From contig NZ_LCYG01000020.1 of assembly GCF_001017175.1 (NCBI RefSeq), forward strand, positions 1 to 64,000: a DNA stretch of 64,000 nucleotides, read 5' to 3'. Of the stretch, positions 8,004-16,881 are shown piece by piece. The position numbers and the translations under genes were made by a program. Within the stretch, counting starts at the first letter, position 1. Each line of letters begins with the position of its first letter. The notes below the pieces were generated by a model that was given only the letters and a program-made list of their open reading frames with translations, searched no databases and had not been told where the DNA came from. Source of the DNA: Microvirga vignae (GTDB lineage Bacteria > Pseudomonadota > Alphaproteobacteria > Rhizobiales > Beijerinckiaceae).

Positions 8004-9233
8004 ATGAAGGTCGTAATTCTTACCCATTTCTATCCTCCGGAAATGGGAGCGGCGGCAGCACGGCTGCATGGGCTTGCCCGCTGTCTCGTTCAGTTTGGGC
8101 ATGAGGTAACTGTTCTGACGGGCTTTCCCAATTATCCATCGGGTATCGTAGCCCCTGAGTACCGAAGTAAGCTTAGGGTACATGAGCAGATGGATGGAGT
8201 AGAGATCTGGCGAAGCTGGATCTATGCTTCACCACGTCGTTCTAGTATCCAGCGCCTCGCCAACTATTTTTCGGCTGTAGGATCCGCAACGATTTCAGGT
8301 TTGATGCTTGGTCGTTCGTACGACATCGTTATCGCGTCATCTCCGCCTCTCTTTATCGGCTTGGCTGGTCTTGCACTGGCGCGCCGGCGCCGTGTTCCAC
8401 TGCTGCTGGACATTCGGGATATTTGGCCTGAATTGGCAGTAGAGGCCGGTGAGTTCAACTCCGACTCTGCTATCGTCCGTTGGGGGGAACGACTGGAAAG
8501 ATTCCTCTATCGACGGAGCACATCTATCAGCGTCGTCACGGAGGCGAAGCGGCGCAAGCTAGCGAAAAAGGGCGTGCCGGAGGACAAGCTCACTCTTGTA
8601 CCGAACGGAGTAGATCTAGAACTTCTCAACTCGCCTACCGATACTAAGCTGCGCGAGAATCTGAAGCTCGAGGGCAAATTCATCGTTGTTTACGCAGGCT
8701 TGATCGGCATCTTTCAAGGACTGCATACCGCCGTTGACGCAGCAAACCATCTAAGGGGGCACAGACATATCCACTTCCTGTTCGTTGGTGATGGCGTCAA
8801 GCGCGCCGACATTGAACGCCAAATTTTATCTCACCAACTAGAGAATATCACTTGGCTTCCAACTCAACCGCGGGAGGCTATTCCCGGAATTCTGCGGGCC
8901 TGTGACCTTGCCCTTGTGCCCTTGGTGAATGATCAGTTGCTGGATGCAGTTCCGTCGAAGCTCCTAGAAGCCTGGGGATGCCATTTGCCGGTGGTTTTAG
9001 TTGCGGGTGGTGAAGCGCGGCGACTGGTAGAGGAGGCTGGGGGCGGGGTGATTGTTCCACCTGGTGAAGCACAGCAGTTAGCTGAGGCTATCCTCAAGAT
9101 CTCAAAAAAGCGGGATAGCTTGGATGCTATGAGTAAGCATGGACATCATTATGTCGCCACACAGTTCGACCGACCAATGTTAGCTCGTCAGATGGAACAA
9201 GTACTTAAAGCTATAGTGGGAAGGGCGCAGTAG
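8004..9233 (+). CDS. GT4-family glycosyltransferase (WbuB-like)
   Basis: A 409-residue GT-B enzyme. The N-terminal acceptor domain opens with MKVVILTHFYPPEMGAAAAR and GHEVTVLTGFPNYPSG, typical of WbuB/fucosaminyltransferase-like GT4 proteins. The C-terminal donor domain has VPNGVDLE, VYAGLIGIFQGLHTAVDAA, FLFVGDGVKR and the nucleotide-sugar binding region (PSKLLEAWGCHLPVVLVAGGEA) shortened here to PSKLLEAWGC. No membrane anchor is seen beyond amphipathic segments. It is the first gene of a tightly packed three-gene operon with a deacetylase and a formyltransferase, so it probably adds an amino sugar to a lipid-linked polysaccharide. Confidence 0.85.
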   Translation: MKVVILTHFYPPEMGAAAARLHGLARCLVQFGHEVTVLTGFPNYPSGIVAPEYRSKLRVHEQMDGVEIWRSWIYASPRRSSIQRLANYFSAVGSATISGLMLGRSYDIVIASSPPLFIGLAGLALARRRRVPLLLDIRDIWPELAVEAGEFNSDSAIVRWGERLERFLYRRSTSISVVTEAKRRKLAKKGVPEDKLTLVPNGVDLELLNSPTDTKLRENLKLEGKFIVVYAGLIGIFQGLHTAVDAANHLRGHRHIHFLFVGDGVKRADIERQILSHQLENITWLPTQPREAIPGILRACDLALVPLVNDQLLDAVPSKLLEAWGCHLPVVLVAGGEARRLVEEAGGGVIVPPGEAQQLAEAILKISKKRDSLDAMSKHGHHYVATQFDRPMLARQMEQVLKAIVGRAQ

Positions 9234-9234
9234 T

Positions 9235-10071
9235 ATGCTCAATGTCCTAAGCATTGACGTAGAAGAGCATTATCAGGCTCACGCCTTCGAAAACGTTATT
9301 GATCGCACTGATTGGGACAGACAGCCGAGCCGGGTCGTGGCCAACACAGAGCGAATATTGAGGCTCTTGGCGAAACACCAGGTTCGCGCGACTTTTTTTG
9401 TCTTGGGTTGGGTAGCTGATCGGCATCCAGGGTTGGTGAGGCAGATTGCGCAGGCTGGGCATGAGATTGGAACACATGGTTATTGGCATCAGTTAATTTA
9501 TCGCCAGAACCAAACCGAATTCGCGGCTGATGTAAGGCATTCCATTGAGGCCATCCAACGTGTATTGCCCTCCTGGAAGCCGTTGGGGTACCGAGCTCCT
9601 GCCTTCTCAATTGTGCAAGACTCGCTCTGGGCGCTAGATGTACTTTCTGCCTTAGGTTTTCGATACGATTCGAGTATTTTCCCGCTCCTTGCTCATGATC
9701 GATATGGAATAAGCACGGCCTCTCGCTTTGGAAGTCGCCTGCCGAATGGCATGTGGGAAATACCAATAAGTACGGTCCGAGTTGCTGGCCGTAATTGGCC
9801 CGTAGCGGGGGGCGGCTATTTTCGACTATTCCCCCTGTGGTTGACCCGGTCAGCCATCCGGCACATCAACGCTGAAGGACAACCAGCAGTCATCTACCTT
9901 CACCCTTGGGAGTTTGATCCAGATCAGCCGCGCGTTGTCAATGCACCTCTCACGTCTCGGTTTCGTCACTACGTCAACCTTGATCGGACGGAGCTTCGCC
10001 TTGAATCACTTCTTTGCGAATTTCGGTTTGGATCAGTCGTGGACGTATTCGCTTCAAAATTAGGCTCGTAA
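9235..10071 (+). CDS. XrtA-type polysaccharide deacetylase (NodB fold plus DUF3473)
   Basis: A 278-residue deacetylase. The NodB motifs are visible: MT1 in LSIDVEEHYQ (Asp pair), RATFFVLGWVADR, MT2 in HEIGTHGYWH (the H-x-x-x-H zinc ligands), then GYRAPAFS (MT3). The C-terminal half, with GMWEIPISTVRVAGRNWPVAGGGYFRLFP split as GMWEIPISTVRVAG and GGGYFRLFP, and IYLHPWEFDPDQPR, is the DUF3473 extension found in deacetylases of PEP-CTERM/exosortase-A polysaccharide loci. It begins 1 bp after the GT4 stop. No exosortase is visible in the window. It likely removes N-acetyl groups from a polysaccharide or lipid-linked precursor; the lack of a signal peptide suggests a cytoplasmic step. Confidence 0.85.
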   Translation: MLNVLSIDVEEHYQAHAFENVIDRTDWDRQPSRVVANTERILRLLAKHQVRATFFVLGWVADRHPGLVRQIAQAGHEIGTHGYWHQLIYRQNQTEFAADVRHSIEAIQRVLPSWKPLGYRAPAFSIVQDSLWALDVLSALGFRYDSSIFPLLAHDRYGISTASRFGSRLPNGMWEIPISTVRVAGRNWPVAGGGYFRLFPLWLTRSAIRHINAEGQPAVIYLHPWEFDPDQPRVVNAPLTSRFRHYVNLDRTELRLESLLCEFRFGSVVDVFASKLGS

Positions 10072-10081
10072 GGCGGGAACC

Positions 10082-10861
10082 ATGCGTATTGCTGTCGTAA
10101 CTCAAGAAGAGCCTTTCATCCTTGCGCCTGCACTTGATCGTCTGTGTCGCGCCCGGGCGAAAGACATCGTGGCGCTGATCATACTTCCGTCGTTCAATGA
10201 GAAGCTGCTGGCAACAGCACGCCGCCTGTATGGATTTTATGGACCAGTGGATTTTGGCCGGCTCTGTATCCGTTATGGTTGGACAAGACTTGCCGACTTC
10301 GTCAATGGCTGGCGGCCCGTCACTCGAGCTTACTCGGTGGGGGATGTCGCCCGCCGCAACTCTATCCCGTTCTATCGCCCGACCAATATAGGCTCTCCTG
10401 AGTTCATCAAAACACTTAGCGAGAGAATAAGTCCGGATCTGATTGTCTCAGTGGCTGCGAGCCAGCTGTTTACGAAAGAATTGATAGATATACCCGCTCT
10501 CGGATGCATCAATGTGCATTCTTCTCCTCTTCCTCGCTACCGCGGCATGATGCCAAATTTCTGGACCCTACTTCACAATGAACCTGAGGCCGCTGTTTCG
10601 ATTCACTACATGGTTGCAAAGCTTGATGCAGGAGATCTCATCATGCAGAGAAAGGTGCCGATTTTCGCAGAAGATTCCTTACAGGACCTCATGGTCCGGT
10701 CGAAATCGGTAGGAATCGAGGCGCTCCTCGAGGCGATAGATCACATCGAAGCTGGAACGGTACAAGTTGTCCCGATGGATATGGCCCAATCGAGCTACTT
10801 CTCCTTTCCAACGCGGAGCGACGCCCAGCTGCTTCGCATGCAGGGCCGCCGGCTCCTTTGA
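10082..10861 (+). CDS. Formyltransferase-family protein (Fmt-like)
   Basis: A 259-residue protein with the formyl_trans_N catalytic core: ISPDLIVSVAASQLF, then CINVHSSPLPRYRGMMPNFW, which carries the catalytic Asn and His, and KLDAGDLIMQRKVPI with the catalytic Asp. It lacks the C-terminal tRNA-binding domain of methionyl-tRNA formyltransferase. Relatives in polysaccharide loci use N10-formyl-tetrahydrofolate to N-formylate amino sugars. Its place 10 bp behind a deacetylase gene suggests a deacetylate-then-formylate sequence on one amino sugar, which is inference. Confidence 0.75.
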   Translation: MRIAVVTQEEPFILAPALDRLCRARAKDIVALIILPSFNEKLLATARRLYGFYGPVDFGRLCIRYGWTRLADFVNGWRPVTRAYSVGDVARRNSIPFYRPTNIGSPEFIKTLSERISPDLIVSVAASQLFTKELIDIPALGCINVHSSPLPRYRGMMPNFWTLLHNEPEAAVSIHYMVAKLDAGDLIMQRKVPIFAEDSLQDLMVRSKSVGIEALLEAIDHIEAGTVQVVPMDMAQSSYFSFPTRSDAQLLRMQGRRLL

Positions 10862-10929
10862 GTGCATAGTGTGCCAGATGCTTTCGGCACGGTACTTATC
10901 ACTGTCGGGATAGGGCTAAGCTCGACAAT

Positions 10930-11072
10930 AGCCGGCGAGGCAGCGCAACGAGCCTCGCTGAGCTGGACAGCAGGTGCGGCTGGCAGTGGTTGATGAGTCC
11001 CTCAGTTTCGTGAGCGCTTAGCTGATCTGCCCCCTGCGAAGGGTCGTCCCTGAAGTATGGCTTGTGAGCCGA
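10930..11072 (-). pseudogene. Decayed IS3-family orfB remnant
   Basis: The minus strand reads SAHKPYFRDDPSQG...LINHCQ, matching the remnants at 19343 and 33300 (SAHKPYFRE...GLIHH-D-GSQ). The shared DNA includes GGCTCACAAGCCATACTTCA (complement here). This is the region just before the conserved HSDRGSQY motif of IS3-type OrfB. It abuts the left end of the next IS3 element. Confidence 0.5.
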
Positions 11073-11102
11073 TGGAGCTGCCCCCCGGATGTGATCCACG
11101 GC

Positions 11103-11950
11103 CTATGCAACTTTCCGGGTCTGATAAATTTGTTGGGCGAAGGCGTTCGGGATCAAGCCGCCGAGCGCCTATGGGGTCTGGTCTCATTGTAATCTCTCCT
11201 CCAGTATTCAATCCGCTCCCGGGCATCCGTCATGGATAAGAACCACGACGCATTCAGACATTCCGCTCGCAGGCGGCTGTTGAACGCCTCGATGTAGGCA
11301 TTGTCCGTAGGCGTTCCGGGTCGGGAGAAGTCAATCTCCACCCGGTTCAGATACGCCCACTGGTCCAGCATGCAACCGGCGAATTCCGGGCCATTGTCCA
11401 CCCGCAGGCTCTTCGGCCGGCCGCGGTTCCGGGCGATTGCATCGAGCGCCTCCACCACCTGATACGCCCGGAAACTCACTCGCGGGACAATCGCCAGTGG
11501 CTCTCGTGTGTGGCAGTCGACCACCGTCAGGATCCGGAAGGGGCGGCCATCGAAGAGCTGGTCAGCCATGAAGTCCATTGCCCAGACCTCGTTGGGTCCA
11601 CCGACCTCCGGCCGACCCTGCCGGTAGCGCCAGGCCCGCTTGCGCTTGGGTGCCTTAGGCCGGATCGACAGCCCTTCTTCGCGATAGAGACGGTAGGGGC
11701 GCTTGTGGTTCACCGGCCAGCCCTCCCGGCGCAGCAGAATGTGCAGCCGGCAGTAGCCGTAGCGCACCCGCGCCGCGGCCAGCTCCTTGAGCCGCATGCG
11801 CAGCTCGATCTGCGGATCAGCCCGCTTGCGGTAGCGCTGCGATGAGCGGCGAAAACCAGTGGCCGAGCATGCCCGCCGTTCGCTGATGCCATAGGCCGTC
11901 TGCAGATGGCCTGCGACCTCACGCCGAACGACGGGCTTCACCACTTTCTT
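11103..11950 (-). pseudogene. IS3-family transposase OrfB, 3' frameshift
   Basis: This is the integrase half, with the HTH_21 region (VRYGYCRLHILLRREGW) and the rve core. The catalytic triad is WAMDFMAD, LRVDNGPEFAG and AYIEAFNSRLRAEC. The open frame ends early at 11153 as NETRPHRRSAA. A one-base change near 11165-11172 restores the usual ending (LGGLIPNAFAQQIYQT..., stop at 11103). The catalytic residues are all upstream of the lesion, so residual activity cannot be excluded. Confidence 0.75.
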
Positions 11951-12204
11951 TTGAGCACGTCCTGCAGCATGGTCTTGTCGAGGGTGAGATCCGCCACGAG
12001 CTTCTTGAGCCGGGCGTTCTCGTCCTCGAGCTGCTTGAGGCGGCGGATCTCGGCCACGCCCATGCCGGCGAACTGTTTCTTCCACCTGTAAAAGGTCGGC
12101 TCGGTGATGCCCATCTTGCGGATCACCTCGGCCACCGGCGTGCCGCTCTCGGCCTGCCACAGAGCAAAGGCGATCGGCTCTTCCGTGTAGCGCGTCTTCT
12201 TCAT
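11938..12204 (-). CDS. IS3-family transposase OrfA
   Basis: An 88-residue HTH_Tnp_1 protein starting MKKTRYTEEPIAFALWQAES, with the helix-turn-helix GTPVAEVIRKMGITEPTFYRW and a leucine-zipper segment (LKQLEDENARLKKLVADL) ending in TMLQDVLKRKW. It is the DNA-binding half of the transposase. Production of the OrfAB fusion would need a -1 shift at the A-rich run near 11945-11953. I chose the ATG at 12204, the normal family start. Confidence 0.8.
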   Translation of the reverse strand: MKKTRYTEEPIAFALWQAESGTPVAEVIRKMGITEPTFYRWKKQFAGMGVAEIRRLKQLEDENARLKKLVADLTLDKTMLQDVLKRKW

Positions 12205-12230
12205 GGCACTGACCCTCCTCAAGGATCAAA

Positions 12231-12281
12231 ATGCCCGAAAAAGTTGTCCTCGACATGGACCAGTTTGACGGGGCAGGACCA
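12231..12281 (-). repeat. 51-bp dispersed repeat, copy A
   Basis: Read on the minus strand it begins TGGTCCTGCCCCGTCAAACT and ends ACTTTTTCGGGCAT. It is identical over 51 bp to copy C (31966-32016) and differs at four positions from copy B (19292-19342). It lies between the IS3 element and the truncated GT4 gene, so it is probably the end of a mobile element. Confidence 0.8.
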
Positions 12282-12449
12282 CATCAGGCCATCCCAGTAG
12301 CCCGAGGAAATCTCCCCGTATGGAAAGTTCGGCACGCCGCAGACGACTGTCACGGTGACTCCAGCGGCAGCCCAGCCCCGTGCATTCTCGGACATGCGCA
12401 CTGACAGCGTCCTCGCCGAAAGAGGATAGTAATGGCTTAGACAACGCAC
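12282..12449 (-). pseudogene. 5' fragment of a GT4 glycosyltransferase gene
   Basis: Downstream of wecB on the same strand, the frame reads CLSHYYPLSARTLSVRMSEN, then ARGWAAAGVTVTVVCGVPNF and PYGEISSGYWDGL. This is the N-terminal Rossmann start of a WbuB-like GT4 enzyme, comparable to HFYPPEMGAAAAR...GFPNYPSGIVAPEYR in the GT4 at 8004. No ATG fits; GTG at 12449 is the likely start. Homology ends at about 12285 where the 51-bp repeat and the IS3 element begin, and no continuation is found beyond the IS. The gene was cut by a transposition or deletion event. Confidence 0.65.
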
Positions 12450-12526
12450 ATGTACACCCGGGATCTCCGCTCTGAAGAGATGTGAAGGCTCAAGTGCTGA
12501 TCCGCACAGCGAACCGGCCAAAAGCC

Positions 12527-13636
12527 CTACACGCCAAAATACTCCTTGATATGACGGCAAATGCGCTCCGCCGCCCTGCCGTCCCCGTAGGGTGACACCC
12601 CAAGCGCCATGGAGCGGTACGCCTCCGGATCGTCGAGAAGACGGGAGACCTCCGTAATGATTTGGGCGCGATTCGAGCCCACGAGCCGTGCGAGGCCCAA
12701 ATCGACCGCCTCCGGCCGCTCGGTTTCGTTCCGCATGACGAGTACGGGTTTTGCAAGCGCAGGGCCCTCCTCCTGCAATCCGCCGCTGTCAGTAAGAACT
12801 ATATCGCACCGAGTGAGTACGCTAACAAGTTCCGGATAATCCAGAGGCTGACACAGATGGACACGAGGCTGTTTGCCCAGCATCGTCTCGGCCAGCGACC
12901 GAACATTCGGGTTGGGGTGCACCGGATAGATAAACTCGAGATCCTGATAGGAAAGGCTCAGGTCGATGATAGCTTGGAACATCTCGCGCATGGGCTCACC
13001 CATGTTTTCGCGGCGATGAGCAGTAACAAGAACAAGGCGCGATTTACTGGAAAGAGAGAAAGGTAACGGCGGCGCCCGCTGTGACATCCAATAGAGCGCG
13101 TCGATACCAGTATTGCCGGTCACGAAGGCTTTGGCGTCCGCAATGCCATCTCGCAAGAGATTGGCTTTCGCCTTCGTTGTCGGAGCGAAATGCAGTGTGC
13201 CGAGCATTCCTGCAACCCTCCGGTTGAATTCCTCGGGGAACGGCAGGTGAATATCAGACGTCCGCAGGCCCGCCTCTACGTGCCCGAAGGGAATATTCTG
13301 ATAGAAGCACGAGACCGCTGCAACCATAACCGAGGTCGTGTCACCCTGCGCCAGAAGCATGTCCGGTCGCAACTCGTTTAGGTACGACTCCAATCGTTCG
13401 AAGATGCGCGCTGTAAGTGAGCAGAGGGATTGCCCCTCCGTCATAACGTGCAGGTTACTGTGTGGCTTCACACCGAAGGTCGCCAGTGACTGCTCGAGTA
13501 ACTCCCGATGCTGGCCTGTAGCGATGATGATTGTCTCCGCCCATGGCGACTCCTGCAAGTTCAAGATTACCGGAGCCATCTTGATTGCTTCGGGACGTGT
13601 TCCGATGATGCAGAGAATCCTTTTTTTCGAAGCCAA
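12527..13636 (-). CDS. wecB: UDP-N-acetylglucosamine 2-epimerase (non-hydrolysing)
   Basis: A 369-residue epimerase that interconverts UDP-GlcNAc and UDP-ManNAc. The start is typical (RILCIIGTRPEAIKMAPVI). Catalytic acids by alignment to the E. coli enzyme are Asp99 (AQGDTTS), Glu121 (HVEAGLRT) and Glu135 (PFPEEFNRR); His207 lies in VTAHRREN. The UDP-binding SGGLQEEG and RNETERPEA are also present. Together with WecC, encoded 13 kb away on the same strand, it would supply UDP-ManNAcA for the polysaccharide. IS elements separate it from the main operon. Confidence 0.93.
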   Translation of the reverse strand: MASKKRILCIIGTRPEAIKMAPVILNLQESPWAETIIIATGQHRELLEQSLATFGVKPHSNLHVMTEGQSLCSLTARIFERLESYLNELRPDMLLAQGDTTSVMVAAVSCFYQNIPFGHVEAGLRTSDIHLPFPEEFNRRVAGMLGTLHFAPTTKAKANLLRDGIADAKAFVTGNTGIDALYWMSQRAPPLPFSLSSKSRLVLVTAHRRENMGEPMREMFQAIIDLSLSYQDLEFIYPVHPNPNVRSLAETMLGKQPRVHLCQPLDYPELVSVLTRCDIVLTDSGGLQEEGPALAKPVLVMRNETERPEAVDLGLARLVGSNRAQIITEVSRLLDDPEAYRSMALGVSPYGDGRAAERICRHIKEYFGV

Positions 13637-13709
13637 GATTTCTATTCCTCAAGGTCCGTTACAAGCCAATCGCAGCTTCACCACGGGCAAGATAACCACT
13701 ATGCATTAC

Positions 13710-14009
13710 TTATATGGCTGGAAACTTGAAGCAAAAGTGGAAATAAGCATAAAGCGATCCTAGTTTAGGTTTGTTGTTGCCCCGAAAGATCGGACAGGAT
13801 CTCCCGAGTTGACGTGAGGCGATGAACTCACGCGGGGAACGATAACCGAGTGCCGTGTGCGGGTGAAGGCTGTTGTAGTGCTCGATCCATAAGGGAAGGC
13901 TCTCCAGCACGGTCCGCGCATCCGGAAGCGGGCTCACTCGGACGTAATCGCGCTTGATCGTGCGCACGACGAAGGCTTCGGCCATGCGGTTGCTTTGCGG
14001 GCTCTGCAC
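13710..14009 (-). pseudogene. C-terminal fragment of an IS3-family transposase
   Basis: The frame reads SPQSNRMAEAFVVRTIKRDY, then LPLWIEHYNSLHPHTALGYR and SPREFIASR. This is the last catalytic Glu region and C-terminus of an IS3-group OrfB (normally SPQSNGMAEAFVKT-KRDY). The first two catalytic Asp residues and all of orfA are missing. The terminal 30 residues are read-through into flanking sequence. Confidence 0.7.
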
Positions 14010-14234
14010 CGGCGTGGGCCTGGGCTCCAGGCCGATCTCCCGCGCTGGGCTCTTGGTCTCATCGGCGACATACTCGGACCCTTAGCACGTTGCGAAGCAG
14101 CGCGGCGGAGCTGGCCTGGGTTGCGCAGCCGCGCTGCGTGGGGTGGTCATGGCCGACCAGCAGGTCTCACAGTGATGTCGCCGCACACACGCAGGTGACT
14201 GACCGACGATACCAAGGACATCCTATCCTCCATG

Positions 14235-14637
14235 TCATGACGATCTTGGCGGAGGCAGGTATCTGCGCCGCTTCGGGCACCACTGCCAGTTCCTGAAGTT
14301 CTGTGGCCTTGACTTGGCCACCTGCAAGTCTGGCACCTTCCGCGGCCGCACCAAGCTATCGAAGCACGGCAATGCTCGTCTGCGGCGGGTGTTATGGATG
14401 GCTGCCAAAGTGGCAGCCCGCCAGCGCGACAACAGCTTTCGGGATAAACTCAACCGCTACGCCAAGCGCAATCGCCACGATGCCGATCTGCGCCAGAAGG
14501 CCATAACAGCGTTGACCGCCAAGATGGCCCGTGTGGTGCATGCGGCGATCAAAGGCGGAACAGAATACCGGCCGCTCTTCGAGCTTCCGGTGTCAAGTGG
14601 AAGGAGTTCTCTCTGTACGGGCCGTGAGGACACGTGA
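14235..14637 (+). pseudogene. C-terminal fragment of an IS110-family transposase
   Basis: The recognisable Transposase_20 region is FCGLDLATCKSGTFRGRTKL, SKHGNARLRRVLWMAAKVA and RHDADLRQKAITALTAKMAR. A frame slip near 14260 interrupts the upstream part (TILAEAG...HHCQFLKF). The N-terminal DEDD domain is absent. It is unrelated in detail to the IS110 gene at 34508. Confidence 0.7.
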
Positions 14638-15060
14638 GCGACGCTGTAGATTATGTTTGGGCCTTCCTTGGGGGGTGCCTCGCATTGAGGATGGTGAGGA
14701 TCACGGCGATGGCCGCTGGATCCCGAGTTTGCTACGGAAAAGAACAATCCCGTCGACGGTGGAAGCCACTTGGCTCAGCCTGATGCTAACGCCGATCCCA
14801 ACTCATCGGCGTGCTGAGATCTGCTGGCCCGGCGCCGCTGCTAATTCCCCACATTAGACGTAGCACCAACACTACTCCTATCTCTTAAACGAGGTGTGAG
14901 ATGGTGTTCAGTCTATTCAGGGACTACTTCAGCTTCCCTTTTCTACACTCCGCCATTCTCTCGAAATCTGCCTCACTTTTCGAGCCTAGGGGCCCTTCAC
15001 AATCTTCAATTACGCTATCTTACGTTGAGACAGTGGCTGCGTCGGATTGAGTCTTGCAAA
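14638..15060. other. Gene-free stretch downstream of the CelD-like gene
   Basis: This is a gap between the IS110 fragment and the 3' end of the CelD-like gene. I see no ORF with protein-like composition and no clear terminator. It is probably IS-flank debris. Confidence 0.35.
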
Positions 15061-16881
15061 TCAAGCACTCTTGTCGATTGGGGAGCTCGCAACCTCACAG
15101 CTTTCTGATCTTTGAGCCAACTGGCGTCCGGACTCATTACAGCGCTCGGAATGTGCGTTTCCCCAAGGACTCCAGAGCCGGAACCGCCATCGGGCGCGTC
15201 TTTCTCGATCGGCAATGCTGCAGGTCATGAAGCCTGCCTCTTCGAGAGCATGTTTTGCTCGAGAGTCGTCTGCATCAATTCGGACCAAGATCGTCTCAAT
15301 ATCCGGCAGTGCGGCTGCATCCTGTAACCTCTGTGCGACGGAGCAGTTTTGCAGGAAGCGATCACGTGCTGTTGGGTGCGTGTAGCTGTTCCAGAGCAGG
15401 CATGCATGTTTCGGCGGCGCGATACGATCCTCCGAATTGATTTCAACACTGCTCTTAAGATTGCTGAGCCAGGCGCAATGAAGCAACACACCGCCTTCTG
15501 CGAAGGTATAGACGCGGGCGCCGGCCTGCAGCCACTCGATGGAATCGAGAAAGAACTGTGTCCTGCTAGGATCAGCCACGCCCAACGGCTGGTAGAGCAA
15601 AAGATCAGCAATGCAATTGACATTGAGCCTCGGCGAAATGTCGCTATGTCGCACCTCTTTCGGGGAGATGGCGTAAATATTATACTCATGGTGTCGAAGC
15701 AGCTTATGAAAAGCTGTCCGGGTCACGTGGGACAAGAAAGTCCAGACACCCGTGTTCGCAATCCGCCTTGCGCGTTTCGCGATTGTATGACGTCTTCCGC
15801 CAAATGCTTTAGCTAAAACTCCATGTAGACGAGCCTTCCCAATGGCACGGACGAAGGCAGCCCGATTGAAATAAATCTCGAGGGTGTAGACCTGATCCGC
15901 ATGATCGGCGAAGCGATCCTTGTAAATCCCTCCGGGTGTCAGATCGAGTTCCCGGAAACCTTGTCTGCCGAGTTCACTAGCAAGGAGCAGGATCAACAGC
16001 TTTCCGGGAGAATGTTCCGCTAGGAATGGTGAATGGGCAATGATGCCGAGCAGAACCGTGCTGCGGTCAATCGGACCGATATGTGCGGCAATCACTGAAT
16101 CTCCGAGCATAAGCGCTGATGCATGCACCAGCCCGGGTTTTTCAATTAGCCGCAGCCAGAACTCTTTCTTGCAGGGATCCTCCCGGAAGGGGAGAAGAGA
16201 GTTGATAGCGCCTTGGCGCAGATCGCAGTATTCGGCGACCGTAGGAAGAATGCTCTCGAGTTCTTCGCGGGTGTTCAACTGCACCAGACGAAAGGTAGCT
16301 ATTCTCTGAAGCCGGTGAATGCGGCTCTTGTTGCTCTTCTTACGCAGGGATTCCTCGGCGCGGCTATTGGGACCGAGCGCCAAGAGAGGGCGTTTCTGTT
16401 CGCGCAGGATTACTCGCGATTCCCACGCGCTTCCCGCGCCGCACCAGTCGATCGGAGATCCTGGTGGGAGGTATTTGAATTTTAACCGCTGCCCCGGATA
16501 ATTGCGGCCAAGCGCGGCCAGAGCCTCCTCGATGAACGAATTTCCGTGTGTCTCGTACGCTAGCCATGCCTGATATTCAGCTTGGCCGGAGCCGATATGA
16601 ACGATGGCACCTGTGTTCCTCTGGATCGCAAGCGGCAGGAGTCCGATGAGTCCGTTGGCCTCGTCGCGCTGGATTACCAAGAGCGGTTCATAAGTTTCGC
16701 GATAGACGGAGAGCCAAGTTTCGGCGTATTCCCAGGATTGCCATATGGTGCTCCAAGGGCACGCCGCAGCGAGTTCCGACCAAGCCTGACGAAATCCGGC
16801 ATTCTGAAGTAGCGTGTCGGCACTGGTTCCTCGGACAATCTCCGTCTTGGCAGGATTAATCGCAGTTCCTGAAGAATCCAT
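15061..16881 (-). CDS. CelD/BcsL-family acyltransferase with extra C-terminal domain
   Basis: A 606-residue protein. The first half (about 20-370) is a CelD/BcsL-like GNAT_6 acyltransferase: FRQAWSELAAACPWSTIWQS, then GLIGLLPLAIQRN, ESLRKKSNKSRIHRLQR and FRELDLTPGGIYKDRFAD. Such proteins occur in cellulose and exopolysaccharide loci and are thought to acylate sugars. The second half (about 400-590) looks like a further GNAT-like region (DIETILVRIDADDSRAKHAL, EEAGFMTCSIADRERRAR). Usual CelD proteins are 320-400 residues, so this is a fusion or extended form. It stands alone between IS fragments, divergent from the methyltransferase gene. Confidence 0.7.
   Translation of the reverse strand: MDSSGTAINPAKTEIVRGTSADTLLQNAGFRQAWSELAAACPWSTIWQSWEYAETWLSVYRETYEPLLVIQRDEANGLIGLLPLAIQRNTGAIVHIGSGQAEYQAWLAYETHGNSFIEEALAALGRNYPGQRLKFKYLPPGSPIDWCGAGSAWESRVILREQKRPLLALGPNSRAEESLRKKSNKSRIHRLQRIATFRLVQLNTREELESILPTVAEYCDLRQGAINSLLPFREDPCKKEFWLRLIEKPGLVHASALMLGDSVIAAHIGPIDRSTVLLGIIAHSPFLAEHSPGKLLILLLASELGRQGFRELDLTPGGIYKDRFADHADQVYTLEIYFNRAAFVRAIGKARLHGVLAKAFGGRRHTIAKRARRIANTGVWTFLSHVTRTAFHKLLRHHEYNIYAISPKEVRHSDISPRLNVNCIADLLLYQPLGVADPSRTQFFLDSIEWLQAGARVYTFAEGGVLLHCAWLSNLKSSVEINSEDRIAPPKHACLLWNSYTHPTARDRFLQNCSVAQRLQDAAALPDIETILVRIDADDSRAKHALEEAGFMTCSIADRERRARWRFRLWSPWGNAHSERCNESGRQLAQRSESCEVASSPIDKSA

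Larger units (their letters stand above)
11092..12228 (-). mobile_element. IS3-family insertion sequence
   Basis: This is an IS3-family element with orfA and orfB on the minus strand. The proposed ends share a short terminal inverted repeat, TGATCC, at 11092-11097 and as its complement at 12223-12228; no clear target duplication flanks them. An alternative boundary at 11073/12281 (TGGAGCTGCCCC against TGGTCCTGCCCC) would place the 51-bp repeat inside the element. The orfB 3' end is frameshifted, so the copy is probably inactive. Confidence 0.65.
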
